Origin: Seohaeicola saemankumensis
GTDB lineage: Bacteria > Pseudomonadota > Alphaproteobacteria > Rhodobacterales > Rhodobacteraceae
Direction: 5' to 3'
Length of the DNA: 64,000 nt
NCBI RefSeq assembly: GCF_021021435.1
Contig: NZ_JAINWI010000015.1
Span: forward strand, 62,001-126,000
A program made the translations under genes and the position numbers. Position 1 is the first letter of the stretch, and each line of letters begins with the position of its first letter. This document shows, in pieces, positions 18,226-25,845 of the stretch. The notes beneath the pieces were generated by a model. The model ran no database searches. It worked only from the letters and a program-made list of their open reading frames with translations, and was not told the origin of the DNA.

Positions 18226-18411
18226 GGCTTTCCCCTTTCGTTCCATGGCTTGCTGCGGCAGGTGTCAGGCCGGACAGCCGCGCCCAAGGCGCGAAACGCA
18301 TTCGCAAGGCGCAAGCCGCTTTCATACGGATGCCAACGCTGTTGCGGAAACTGTGGTTCCCGATGGGCCGGTCGGGGTTGCCGGATCGGGACCCGCATCT
18401 ATCTGTGATTC

Positions 18412-18792
18412 ATGTCTGAAACAGCGACCCGCGTTCTTTACAATCACGACTGCCCCGTGTGCCGCGCGGAAATCACGCATTATGCGGATTACGCAGGACG
18501 TGAGGGGTTGGCGATCGGCTTTTGCGATCTGAACATGGTCGATCTGGGAATGTGGGGTGTTACTGCCGATCAGGCCGCACGGCGGTTGCATGTCGTGCAT
18601 GAGGGGCGGGTTCTGTCAGGCATGCCTGCTTTCATCACCCTGTGGCAGCAAATGCCCCGCTATCGCTGGCTGGCGCGGTTCGTCGCCCTGCCGGTTTTAC
18701 GGCAGGCCGCGACCCTGACTTATAACTATGTGCTGGCCCCCCTTCTCTACCGGACGCATCTGCGCAGGCTGCGCCGGAAGGGGCAAATCTGA
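18412..18792 (+). CDS. DUF393 (DCC family) thiol-disulfide oxidoreductase-like protein
   Basis: 126 residues. Thioredoxin-like small protein with the DCC signature: YNHDCPVCRAEI near residue 9, then LGMWGVTADQAARRLHVV and a conserved FITLWQQMPRYRWLARFV. The C-P-V-C pair is the presumed redox site. Function in bacteria is not settled. It stands alone, convergent with the DUF6455 genes at a distance of 28 bp. The start is the first ATG of a clear frame with no upstream alternative. Confidence 0.85.
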   Translation: MSETATRVLYNHDCPVCRAEITHYADYAGREGLAIGFCDLNMVDLGMWGVTADQAARRLHVVHEGRVLSGMPAFITLWQQMPRYRWLARFVALPVLRQAATLTYNYVLAPLLYRTHLRRLRRKGQI

Positions 18793-18820
18793 AATCAGGC
18801 GAAACCCGCGATATCCGCGA

Positions 18821-19069
18821 CTAGGCTAGCTGCTCAAGAATATCTTTGTTCCGGCAATAACCGGGTGTCTGCGCTGCTTGGGGATGCGCGTCCATCCAGC
18901 CGGTGCATGCGTCCTCATGCGTGCAGGCGGCGCATCGCATCACCGCTTGGCGATACTCGCGCACAGTCTCGGGATGATGCGCGATAGCTTCTGCGAAATC
19001 CACGCTCAGTGTTTCGGCCATGCGCCCCATCACCTGCGCGCTGCGGTCGATCTTGTCAAACAGTCCCAT
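18821..19069 (-). CDS. DUF6455 family protein, third of three paralogues
   Basis: 82 residues from ATG 19069; the upstream TTG at 19072 is not needed. Small helical protein with a cysteine cluster: MRCAACTHEDACTGW (about 43-57) and a fourth site in GYCRNKDIL near the end. The C-x2-C-x5-C-x2-W pattern is shared with the two upstream genes. The ATG overlaps the stop of the preceding paralogue (TGATG). Family members are common in Rhodobacteraceae and have no known function; metal or Fe-S binding by the cysteines is my inference. Confidence 0.75.
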   Translation of the reverse strand: MGLFDKIDRSAQVMGRMAETLSVDFAEAIAHHPETVREYRQAVMRCAACTHEDACTGWMDAHPQAAQTPGYCRNKDILEQLA

Positions 19070-19401
19070 CAATAGGCTCCCTTGCTTTTTGTCATTGTTT
19101 TCAGTTGTGCGATATCTGCGGCGACAAGACAGCCCTGCGGCGGGGTCGCGGCCGACCCGCTGGATGTGGCCAGCCAGGTTTCACAGGCGGCCACCATCGG
19201 GCAAGTCCGGCAGCGGTTGACGATGGCGCTGTAATTTTCACGCTCCAACATGCCTTGTGACACGGCCCTTGCCAGATCAAGACCGATCACCCGCGCAACA
19301 GAGCGGAAAAGCCAGAAATGGCGGTCAGGATCGCCGAGTGGAAGCACAGAATGTTCTTGCGCCCTTTGACGACGGGCCTCGTCAGATCCGCTTGAGATCA
19401 T
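19069..19401 (-). CDS. DUF6455 family protein, second of three paralogues
   Basis: 110 residues from ATG 19401 inside the end of the preceding gene (20-bp overlap, different frame). The N-terminus is charged and has a short insert (about 1-22) not present in the other two. The family core follows: FRSVARVIGLDLARAVSQG, then NRCRTCPMVAACETW (about 72-86) and a last Cys in QGCLVAADI. The C-x2-C-x5-C-x2-W motif is intact. An alternative start at ATG 19416 gives five more residues. The open frame continues to 19611 but that part is a shadow of the first gene. Confidence 0.65.
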   Translation of the reverse strand: MISSGSDEARRQRAQEHSVLPLGDPDRHFWLFRSVARVIGLDLARAVSQGMLERENYSAIVNRCRTCPMVAACETWLATSSGSAATPPQGCLVAADIAQLKTMTKSKGAY

Positions 19402-19651
19402 CGAAAACCCCGGCATTCCGACAGTAATAGGGCGTGGCCTCAGAGGGGGCTTCGTTACTTGAGGCACCCGTCGCCAGCCAGGACTCGCACCCGTCGGGAT
19501 TGCCGCATCCTGTGCAGCGCATGACCATTTCGGGCAGTTCGTCAGGGCTGAGCTGGCCGCGCATGACGACCTCTTCAAGATCCAGCCCCAGCGCACCCGC
19601 CATCCGGTCAACCAGTTCCGCGTGGCGGCGAAATGTCTTGTTTGTCGGCAT
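19382..19651 (-). CDS. DUF6455 family protein, first of three paralogues
   Basis: 89 residues. Family core HAELVDRMAGALGLDLEEVVMRG, then MRCTGCGNPDGCESW (about 45-59) and a last cysteine in PYYCRNAGVFDDL. It heads a three-gene unit whose members overlap each other, with an FNR-type box 78 bp upstream of its start. All four cysteine positions match the third paralogue, and the tail YYCRN resembles GYCRN of that gene, so first and third are the closest pair. Confidence 0.75.
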   Translation of the reverse strand: MPTNKTFRRHAELVDRMAGALGLDLEEVVMRGQLSPDELPEMVMRCTGCGNPDGCESWLATGASSNEAPSEATPYYCRNAGVFDDLKRI

Positions 19652-19728
19652 CGGCTTCTCCTCGGATTATCCAGATCCTGCGACCCGCAGGATAGGATTA
19701 CTCAAGCATGAAGCCGCGATTGACTGCC

Positions 19729-19742
19729 TTGACCTGAATCAA
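19729..19742. promoter_or_regulatory. FNR/FnrL-type box upstream of the DUF6455 operon
   Basis: TTGACCTGAATCAA matches TTGAT-N4-ATCAA at 9 of 10 positions and shares its spacer and flanks (CTGCCTTGA) with the box at 4494. It lies 78 bp before the first DUF6455 start. A matching -10 at the ideal distance is not obvious. Confidence 0.5.
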
Positions 19743-19772
19743 GCGCAGCAAACTAAGCAGGTAAGGCGACGG

Positions 19773-20474
19773 TCAGAGGCCAGAGGCGACGCGCTGCACT
19801 GTTGCAACGCGTGCGGCATTGGGCGGATGACTGCCGAGGAAACGGTCGCCCGGATCGGGGATGCGATTGAAGAATTCGGCACCGCGCACGGGGTTGAACC
19901 CCGCTCTTGCCGCAAGGACCGTCCCAAGGGCATCGGCCTCGAGTTCGAATTCCTTGGAGTAGCTACGCGCCCCGACGGTCGCGCCAAGCTGCTGCGCCGA
20001 ACGGATCGCATTGACATCTGCACCCGTCAATGACGCCAGACCAGCGAAAACCACAGCACCGGCAGCGGCATTTTGTTGCTGGCGCGGAATATGGCCTTCG
20101 ATGTGATGTGCGGCTTCGTGGGCCATGACAAAGGCAAGCTCGTCGTTATTTTGCATGTCGCGCAACAGCGCCACGGTAAAGCCGATGACCGGGCGACCTG
20201 CATTATCCAGCGTCTGGAACGCATTCGGCGCCTGTCCCGGCCTGTCATCGACCACGATCTGGAAATCGCAATTCCCGCTCCTGACGCGGCGGCATTCCTG
20301 CTCGGCCACGGGGCGCACCCTGTCGGCCACCTGCGCGAAGCTGCGGGGCGTCACGGCCCCGGTTACCGGCGCACCGGCTTGCGATGGCGCGGCCGGACGC
20401 GGCGCGTCGGGCAAATCCATCGGGCTGACACAGCCTGCCAGCACCAACGTAGCGGTCAGAACAAACCAGCGCAT
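19773..20474 (-). CDS. M48-family metalloprotease, lipoprotein
   Basis: 233 residues. Lipoprotein signal MRWFVLTATLVLAGC, lipidated at Cys15. Zincin motif HEAAHHIEGH (about 120) and a downstream Glu in EFELEADALG (third zinc ligand), as in BepA/LoiP-type periplasmic M48 proteases. ARAGFNPVRGAEFFNRI and SHPPNAARVATV are typical of the C-terminal part. Likely role is quality control of outer-membrane proteins. CRRVRSGNCDFQIVV upstream of the domain may form a disulfide. It is alone on its strand, with the DUF6455 genes 121 bp beyond its stop. Confidence 0.9.
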   Translation of the reverse strand: MRWFVLTATLVLAGCVSPMDLPDAPRPAAPSQAGAPVTGAVTPRSFAQVADRVRPVAEQECRRVRSGNCDFQIVVDDRPGQAPNAFQTLDNAGRPVIGFTVALLRDMQNNDELAFVMAHEAAHHIEGHIPRQQQNAAAGAVVFAGLASLTGADVNAIRSAQQLGATVGARSYSKEFELEADALGTVLAARAGFNPVRGAEFFNRIPDPGDRFLGSHPPNAARVATVQRVASGL

Positions 20475-20632
20475 GCAATTTCCCTTTCGAAAACGGTAGC
20501 ATCATCTTTAGCAGCAGTTGCGCGCGGCGCCAGACCTGCTCACGCGCAGTTGACTGCGCCATGGCACGGCTTGTCTGCAATCACGCCCATTGTCGGGCTT
20601 GCATTGGCTGTTTCCCGCCGTAAGCTGGGACC

Positions 20633-20869
20633 ATGTTTACCATAGAGCACGAATTTGACGCCACCGTGATCACCCTTGTCGACGAGGGCGAGCAGCATTT
20701 GCAGGAAGACGTGATCGTCAATGCCTTTGAAGACTGCGTGACGATTGAACAATTCGATCCGCGACTTGAGCAGGTGCAGAAGATCAACCTGTCCATGACG
20801 CAGATCCGCGATTTGGCGGCCGCGCTGAACCTGCCGGAAGGCGTCTATCACCTGCGCGCCGCCGACTAG
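20633..20869 (+). CDS. Small conserved-looking protein of unknown function
   Basis: 78 residues, acidic. Predicted beta strands (FTIEHEFDATVITLVDE and EDVIVNAFEDCVTIEQF) are followed by a helix (MTQIRDLAAALNL). No signal peptide or membrane segment. Codon use follows the genome and the frame is open only on this strand over this span, supporting a real gene. I recognise no family. It converges on the DUF167 gene with 22 bp between the stops. Confidence 0.6.
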   Translation: MFTIEHEFDATVITLVDEGEQHLQEDVIVNAFEDCVTIEQFDPRLEQVQKINLSMTQIRDLAAALNLPEGVYHLRAAD

Positions 20870-20891
20870 GGCCGAAAAGGTCTTGCGACAC

Positions 20892-21146
20892 TCAGTCCAG
20901 ACGAAACAGCTTGTCGCGGGATGCGGCCCCGCGCAGCAGGACAAGACGGCTTTTTGCAACCCCCAAAGCACGGGCCAGCAGCACCTGCGCCGCCCGTGTG
21001 GCGCGCCCGTCTTCGGGCGGTGCCGTGACATGGATGCGGATGCAACCGGCCTCTGCCGCGATCCGGTCGCGCGCCGCCCCCGGCGTCACACGCACCGCGA
21101 TTTCTGCCCCTTCAAGGGCCAGATGTACCAATGCACCCTTGTCCAT
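20892..21146 (-). CDS. DUF167 (UPF0235, YggU-like) protein
   Basis: 84 residues, the usual size. Conserved blocks VRVTPGAARDRI, IRIHVTAPPEDGRATRAAQVLLARALG and LVLLRGAASRDKLFRL match the YggU family, in which the sequence A-P-P-x-x-G-x-A-N is typical; here the Asn is Thr. Function unknown. Divergent from the histone-deacetylase-like gene by 52 bp. Confidence 0.88.
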   Translation of the reverse strand: MDKGALVHLALEGAEIAVRVTPGAARDRIAAEAGCIRIHVTAPPEDGRATRAAQVLLARALGVAKSRLVLLRGAASRDKLFRLD

Positions 21147-21198
21147 CCTGCGCCTTTCGGTTCTCTTCTGGCAGCAAGAAGAAGCAAACGGAGCAAGA

Positions 21199-22320
21199 AT
21201 GACAACTGCGTTTTACTGGGATGAGCGGTGTTTCTGGCATGCGGGCGGGAATTACGCTCTGACCCTGCCACTGGGCGGATTGGTGCAACCGCTGGCGGCA
21301 GGGGGCTTGCCCGAAAACCCCGAGACCAAACGGCGCCTCAAGAACCTGATGGATGTGACCGGCCTGTCAGACGCATTGGACCAGCGCCGCGCGGATCATG
21401 CCAATTGGGAAGATCTTGCGCGCGTACACCCCGAGGAATTCCTGCACCGTTTCAAGGATCTGTCCGATCTGGGCGGAGGAGAGTTGGGGCTGCGGACGCC
21501 ATTTCTGAAAGGCGGGTTCGAGATCGCGGCACTGTCGGCAGGGCTGGCCAAGGCCGCTGTTCTGGCCGTGTGGGAAGGGCGCAGCGACAATGCCTATGCG
21601 CTGTCGCGTCCGCCGGGGCATCACTGTCTGCCCGACTGGCCCAACGGGTTTTGCCTTCTGAACAATATAGGCATTGCCATCGGCGCGGCGCGGGCGGCAG
21701 GACATGGCGGCCGGATTGCTGTGATCGACTGGGACGTGCATCACGGTAACGGAACCGAAGCGGTATTCTATGGTCGCGCCGATGTGCTGACCATCAGCCT
21801 GCATCAGGAACGGAATTATCCCACCGATACAGGCTTTATCGAGGATCGCGGACGGGATGCGGGCCTTGGCTTCAACATGAATATACCCCTGCCGCCGGGC
21901 GCAGGGCATGCAAGCTATCTCGAGGCGATGGAGCGGATCGTGCTGCCCGCGCTCGATCAGTACCAGCCTGACATGATCATCATCGCCTGCGGCTATGACG
22001 CCGGCTGTTTCGACCCGCTGGCGCGGATGCTGGCCACGGTGGATACGTTCCGCGAAATGACGCGGCAAGTGATGGATGCCGCCGACCGTCTGTGCGGGGG
22101 GCGTCTGGTGATGGTACATGAGGGCGGGTATTCCGAAGCCTATGTGCCGTTTTGCGGTCATGCCGTGTTGCAGGAATTGGCCCGAAGCGACATCGACGCG
22201 CCTGATCCGATGGCAGCGATCGTCGCTGCCCGCCAACCCTCGGCGCGGATGGATGGGTTTGTCAGCACATTGATCGGCGAGATGGCCGATATCCTACTGC
22301 CACTTCCTGCCACGCCTTGA
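21199..22320 (+). CDS. Class II histone deacetylase-like amidohydrolase
   Basis: 373 residues from ATG 21199 (GGAGCAAG upstream). Zinc-dependent deacetylase of the arginase/deacetylase fold: RPPGHHCLPDWPNGFCLLNN with the tandem His charge relay, DWDVHHGNGTEAVFYG with the Asp and His zinc ligands, and GYDAGCFDPLARM with the last Asp ligand. Bacterial members remove acetyl groups from polyamines or other small amides rather than histones. The upstream frame extension to 20911 overlaps the DUF167 gene antisense and is not used. A nitroreductase follows after 90 bp. Confidence 0.93.
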   Translation: MTTAFYWDERCFWHAGGNYALTLPLGGLVQPLAAGGLPENPETKRRLKNLMDVTGLSDALDQRRADHANWEDLARVHPEEFLHRFKDLSDLGGGELGLRTPFLKGGFEIAALSAGLAKAAVLAVWEGRSDNAYALSRPPGHHCLPDWPNGFCLLNNIGIAIGAARAAGHGGRIAVIDWDVHHGNGTEAVFYGRADVLTISLHQERNYPTDTGFIEDRGRDAGLGFNMNIPLPPGAGHASYLEAMERIVLPALDQYQPDMIIIACGYDAGCFDPLARMLATVDTFREMTRQVMDAADRLCGGRLVMVHEGGYSEAYVPFCGHAVLQELARSDIDAPDPMAAIVAARQPSARMDGFVSTLIGEMADILLPLPATP

Positions 22321-22410
22321 ACCGGACGCACGAAACGACGACATAGATCATGCCAGCCAGTCCGCCCTGTGGACCCAGCGAACTATGGACCAAAGGCCAA
22401 AGGACACCTT

Positions 22411-22989
22411 ATGCCCGATCCCAACCCCGCCGCACTTGATTTCCTGCTGACACGTCGTTCGCGTCCGGCCAAAACCCTCGGTCTGCCGGTCCCCACGCCC
22501 GAACAGTTGACGCCGATCCTGACGGCTGCCGCGCGCAGCCCCGACCACGGCAAACTGGAGCCTTGGCGCTTTATCGTGTTTGAGGGCATCGCCCTGCGGC
22601 GTCTGGGCGATGAGGCCCGCGCCTGCGCCAAGACGCGCGGCCTGGACGCGGAGCAGGCGGACAAGGGCGCGCAACAGTTCGAGACCGGCCATCTGGCAGT
22701 GGCTGTGATCGAGGTGCAAAAACCCTCTGAGAAAATTCCGGCGCTAGAACAGACATATGCGGTCGGTGGCGTTTGCCTAGCACTGCTAAATGCGGCGCTG
22801 GCCAGTGGTTGGGGGGCGAATTGGCTGTCCGGTTGGCCCAGCCATGACCGCAGCTTCATGGCCGATGCCTTGGGGCTTGCCGCGTATGAACGCGTTGCAG
22901 GCTTCATCCATATCGGCACCGAGACCAGCGCGCCGCCGGACCGCCCGCGCCCCGATCTGTCACAGATCGTGACATGGTGCAGATCCTGA
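22411..22989 (+). CDS. Nitroreductase family protein (YdjA-like)
   Basis: 192 residues from ATG 22411 with AAAGGAC upstream. FMN-binding NADH/NADPH oxidoreductase: LLTRRSRPAKTL contacts the FMN phosphate, AARSPDHGKLEPWRFIV matches the YdjA-type stretch, and GWGANWLSGWP forms the flavin pocket. The minimal length (about 190) fits the YdjA subgroup. Physiological substrate unknown. The gene ends 1 bp before the EI24 membrane protein, so the two are likely cotranscribed. Confidence 0.9.
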   Translation: MPDPNPAALDFLLTRRSRPAKTLGLPVPTPEQLTPILTAAARSPDHGKLEPWRFIVFEGIALRRLGDEARACAKTRGLDAEQADKGAQQFETGHLAVAVIEVQKPSEKIPALEQTYAVGGVCLALLNAALASGWGANWLSGWPSHDRSFMADALGLAAYERVAGFIHIGTETSAPPDRPRPDLSQIVTWCRS

Positions 22990-22990
22990 C

Positions 22991-23707
22991 ATGGCATTTG
23001 CTCTGACTCTGGGATCTTTTGTCAAGGCAGTCGGTCAGATCGGCGACCGCCGCCTTTCGCGGGTGTTCTGGCTGGGGATCGTCCTGAGCCTTGTTCTGCT
23101 GGCGCTCGCTTCGGCGGCGGTACAGGCGCTTTTGCTCTGGTGGGCGGGGGACGGCGTCACCTTGCCCCTAGTCGGCGAGGTCACATGGTTTGCGACACTG
23201 GCCGCATGGTCGGGGCCGGTCGCGATGATCTTGTTTTCGGTGGTGCTGATGGTGCCTGTCGCCTCGGCCATGTCCTCGCTGTTTCTGGATCGCGTGGCCG
23301 ATGCTGTCGAGGCGCGGCATTATCCGCAGGCCGGCGTCGCCACACCTGTCTCGTTTGTGGACAGCCTTCTTGATTCCGCCGGTTTTCTTGGGGTGATGAT
23401 CGCCGCCAACATCGTGGCACTGGTGCTCTATGTGATTTTCTCGCCGGTGGCCCTGTTCATTTTCTGGGGCCTGAACGGCTATCTGTTGGGGCGCGAGTAT
23501 TTCACGCTGGTCGCAATCCGACATTTGGGCCGTGTGCGGGCCATCGAGATGCGAAAGCGCCATAACGGGACGATTTGGCTGGCGGGTGTTTTGATGGCGA
23601 TGCCACTATCGGTACCTTTGGTCAATCTGGCGATCCCCGTGCTTGGCGCCGCGACCTTTACGCATATCTACCACGGCCTGCGCCAAAACGCAGGGCATCC
23701 TGTTTAA
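22991..23707 (+). CDS. EI24 domain membrane protein (CysZ-like)
   Basis: 238 residues, five or six hydrophobic segments (about 24-50, 60-95, 133-165, 193-225). The EI24/CysZ signature is seen in FWGLNGYLLGREYFTLVAIRH and in MSSLFLDRVADAVEARHYP. CysZ imports sulfate in enterics, but the Rhodobacteraceae branch has no proven substrate. It directly follows the nitroreductase gene. Convergent with the DUF1467 gene 12 bp away. Confidence 0.85.
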   Translation: MAFALTLGSFVKAVGQIGDRRLSRVFWLGIVLSLVLLALASAAVQALLLWWAGDGVTLPLVGEVTWFATLAAWSGPVAMILFSVVLMVPVASAMSSLFLDRVADAVEARHYPQAGVATPVSFVDSLLDSAGFLGVMIAANIVALVLYVIFSPVALFIFWGLNGYLLGREYFTLVAIRHLGRVRAIEMRKRHNGTIWLAGVLMAMPLSVPLVNLAIPVLGAATFTHIYHGLRQNAGHPV

Positions 23708-23719
23708 CGGCCAAAGCCT

Positions 23720-23995
23720 TCAGCCGCGCGGTTCCATCCGGTTGAACCAGTCGATGTCGCGCACCGTCAGCATGCCCGACACCAAAACATAGGCTATGAT
23801 CACCCAAAGTGCGGCTGACACAGCCGTTGTGATCAGTGCCTTTTTACGCAGATTCGGTTCATGCGGCGCACCGGCATGGGTGCCCGGCACGATCTGGCCC
23901 ACATCGCCTTGGGTTTTCAGCCGGATCGGGATCACCACTAGAAAGGTCAGAAACCACAGCACAGCATAGAGAACGAGGGCGGATGTGATGCCCAT
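23720..23995 (-). CDS. DUF1467 small membrane protein
   Basis: 91 residues from ATG 23995, whose first base overlaps the TGA of the epimerase gene. Two helices (about 4-25 and 55-77) and the DUF1467 sequence FLVVIPIRLKTQGDVG, then GTHAGAPHEPNLRKKALITT. Alphaproteobacterial family, commonly next to methylmalonyl-CoA epimerase as here, function unknown. Coupled to the upstream gene by the one-base overlap. Confidence 0.88.
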   Translation of the reverse strand: MGITSALVLYAVLWFLTFLVVIPIRLKTQGDVGQIVPGTHAGAPHEPNLRKKALITTAVSAALWVIIAYVLVSGMLTVRDIDWFNRMEPRG

Positions 23996-24399
23996 CAAAC
24001 CTGCTCCAACTCGACCAGACAGCCGTTGAAATCCTTGGGATGCAGGAACAGAACCGGCTTGCCATGCGCGCCGATCTTGGGCTCGCCCGAACCAAGCACA
24101 CGCGCGCCTGTTTTCTTCAGGTGGTCGCGCGCTGCAATGATATCGTCCACTTCATAACAGACATGATGCATCCCGCCCGATGGGTTCTTGTCCAGAAATC
24201 CCTGTATCGGGCTGTTCTCGCCCAAGGGGTATAGCAATTCGATCTTGGTGTTCGGCAACTCAATAAAGACGACCGTCACACCGTGATCCGGCTCGTCCTG
24301 TGGCGCGCCTACTTTTGCGCCGAGCGCATCGCGATACTGTGCTGCGGCGGCCTCGAGATCGGGCACGGCAATGGCGACATGGTTAAGACGGCCGATCAT
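23995..24399 (-). CDS. mce: Methylmalonyl-CoA epimerase
   Basis: 134 residues from ATG 24399 (MIGRLNHVAIAVPDLE). Interconverts (R)- and (S)-methylmalonyl-CoA in the propionyl-CoA to succinyl-CoA route. Glyoxalase/VOC fold with metal ligands in LNHVAIAV (His), GMHHVCYEV (His) and CLVELEQV (Glu), plus HPKDFNG near the end. Propionyl-CoA carboxylase and mutase genes are not in the window. The open frame runs up to 24519 but the family start is the internal ATG, with AGGAG upstream. Confidence 0.93.
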   Translation of the reverse strand: MIGRLNHVAIAVPDLEAAAAQYRDALGAKVGAPQDEPDHGVTVVFIELPNTKIELLYPLGENSPIQGFLDKNPSGGMHHVCYEVDDIIAARDHLKKTGARVLGSGEPKIGAHGKPVLFLHPKDFNGCLVELEQV

Positions 24400-24526
24400 G
24401 GGCAACTCCTGTGGTTTAATTCCTGTTTGGCTGGTTATGGGCTGCATGGAGATTTTAGGCAAGATGGTCGGGGGCGGCATGGGCGCGCAGGGGCAGGTGC
24501 AGCGACGCGACGTTTGCACATCCGTG

Positions 24527-24541
24527 TTAACCCCCTCTTAG
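24527..24541. promoter_or_regulatory. Near-consensus CtrA box upstream of a response regulator
   Basis: TTAACCCCCTCTTAG fits TTAA-N7-TTAA except for the last base. It lies 68 bp before the response-regulator start and on the far side of the epimerase promoter region. Weaker than the box at 5431. Confidence 0.3.
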
Positions 24542-24608
24542 GGATATGCGGTCCAGTCTGGGGTCTGAGTCGGCATCACGATCACCCTGATACAGAAGGA
24601 TGGACCAA

Positions 24609-25325
24609 ATGGACGACAGGGACCCGTTTCACAGTTTGCCTATTCCCTCGGCGGCGCGTCCGCTGCTGGGCCTGACTGTCCTGCTGGTTGAGGACAGTCG
24701 TTTTGCATCCGAAGCAATGCGCCTTTTATGCATGCGATCAGGCGCGCGCATTCGTCGGGCGGATTGCTTGCGCTCTGCAAGGCGGCATTTGCAAGTTTAC
24801 CGCCCTTCCGTGCTGATCGTCGATCTGGGTCTTCCAGACGGTTCCGGCGCCGATCTTATCGCCGAGGCAGATCAGACAGCCCCCCGTATCGACCTGATCC
24901 TTGGCATCAGCGCCGATGATCAAGCCCGCGACATCTGCATGAATGCGGGTGCCAACGGATTTCTTGACAAACCACTGCAATCCCTCGCTCTGTTCCAGAA
25001 GGAAATCCTGCAACATCTGCCCCCCGAACGGCAGCCTCCCGGGCCGCGCCTGCTTTCGGATGAGGTTATAAGCCCTGATTCGGTGGCCTTTCGTGACGAT
25101 GTGGCCCATGTCGCCGATCTGATCGGATCGGGTGCGGATGATACCGTTCTGGACTATGTCACCCAGTTTCTCGAAGGCGTGGCTGACCTTGCAGGCGACC
25201 GGCCATTGCTGGCGGCCAATCACTCGCTGCGGCGCGCACGCGCCGCGGGCCAGCCTCTGCGCTCGGATCTCGCGCATCTGTCAGGGCTGTTACAGGACAG
25301 ATTGGCCAACCGCGTGGCAATCTGA
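24609..25325 (+). CDS. Response regulator with an uncharacterised C-terminal domain
   Basis: 238 residues from ATG 24609, which has GAAGGA 8 nt upstream; the ATG at 24600 would sit on that site. Receiver domain (about 20-140): VLLVEDSRFA acidic pair, phospho-acceptor Asp in LIVDLGLPDGSG, and conserved Lys in FLDKPLQ. The Thr/Ser switch position falls in LGISADD. The last 95 residues are helical (LDYVTQFLEGVADLA, ANHSLRRARAAG) with no DNA-binding or enzymatic motif I recognise. No histidine kinase is adjacent. Output by protein contact is inferred. Confidence 0.8.
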   Translation: MDDRDPFHSLPIPSAARPLLGLTVLLVEDSRFASEAMRLLCMRSGARIRRADCLRSARRHLQVYRPSVLIVDLGLPDGSGADLIAEADQTAPRIDLILGISADDQARDICMNAGANGFLDKPLQSLALFQKEILQHLPPERQPPGPRLLSDEVISPDSVAFRDDVAHVADLIGSGADDTVLDYVTQFLEGVADLAGDRPLLAANHSLRRARAAGQPLRSDLAHLSGLLQDRLANRVAI

Positions 25326-25475
25326 TCCGCGCTTTAGGATGTTTTCGTACAAAGATGAAAAACACAGTTGCAAAGCGTTTTCTGCACATAGTTTCCACCC
25401 AAAAGCGCCGTATTTGCAGTGCACGCAGGTTCCAGCGTTCATTGGTGGCGCTGGGACTGCGGAAGGAATTTGTCG

Positions 25476-25649
25476 ATGGTCGTTTTTGCCAAACGCTTCA
25501 TACGCGCTGAATGCGGTGCCGTGACAGTAGACTGGGTTGTTCTTGTGGCGGCTGTCATCTCGCTGGCTGTCGCCGCATTTTTTGCGGTCAAGACAGGCAC
25601 AATGGCGCTGGCCGATGAAACATCCACCTATGTGTCAGACCGGATATAA
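25476..25649 (+). CDS. Flp-type pilin-like small membrane peptide
   Basis: 57 residues from ATG 25476 with GGAAGGAA 7 nt upstream. A basic N-terminus (FAKRFIRAE) leads into CGAVTVDWVVLVAAVISLAV and a single helix, then a short polar tail. The E-x-G-A-V-T-V-D-W-V-V-L arrangement is seen in Rhodobacteraceae Flp/TadE-like pilins. No tad/cpa secretion genes are in the window, so it is an orphan copy. Could be a prepilin or a generic small membrane protein. Confidence 0.6.
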   Translation: MVVFAKRFIRAECGAVTVDWVVLVAAVISLAVAAFFAVKTGTMALADETSTYVSDRI

Positions 25650-25766
25650 TATAATTTCTGGCAGGGTGACGGGCGGGCGGAAACTGCCTGACCCGCCTTG
25701 CCGAAACGCGCCGAAAACAGCGCGACAAACTGATCTGACGGATTGCACCATCCTGTTCATATAGAA

Positions 25767-25796
25767 AGAGCGGGGCACACAAATATGCCCCACTCT
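25767..25796 (-). terminator. Hairpin terminator of aspS
   Basis: AGAGTGGGGCA pairs with TGCCCCGCTCT on the minus strand (one mismatch, 8-nt loop), followed by TTCTAT, 50 bp after the aspS stop. Confidence 0.55.
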
Positions 25797-25845
25797 ATCA
25801 TTTTCTCAACTTTCCAGCTGCGAAATGCGACCGCAAAGGGTGAAA

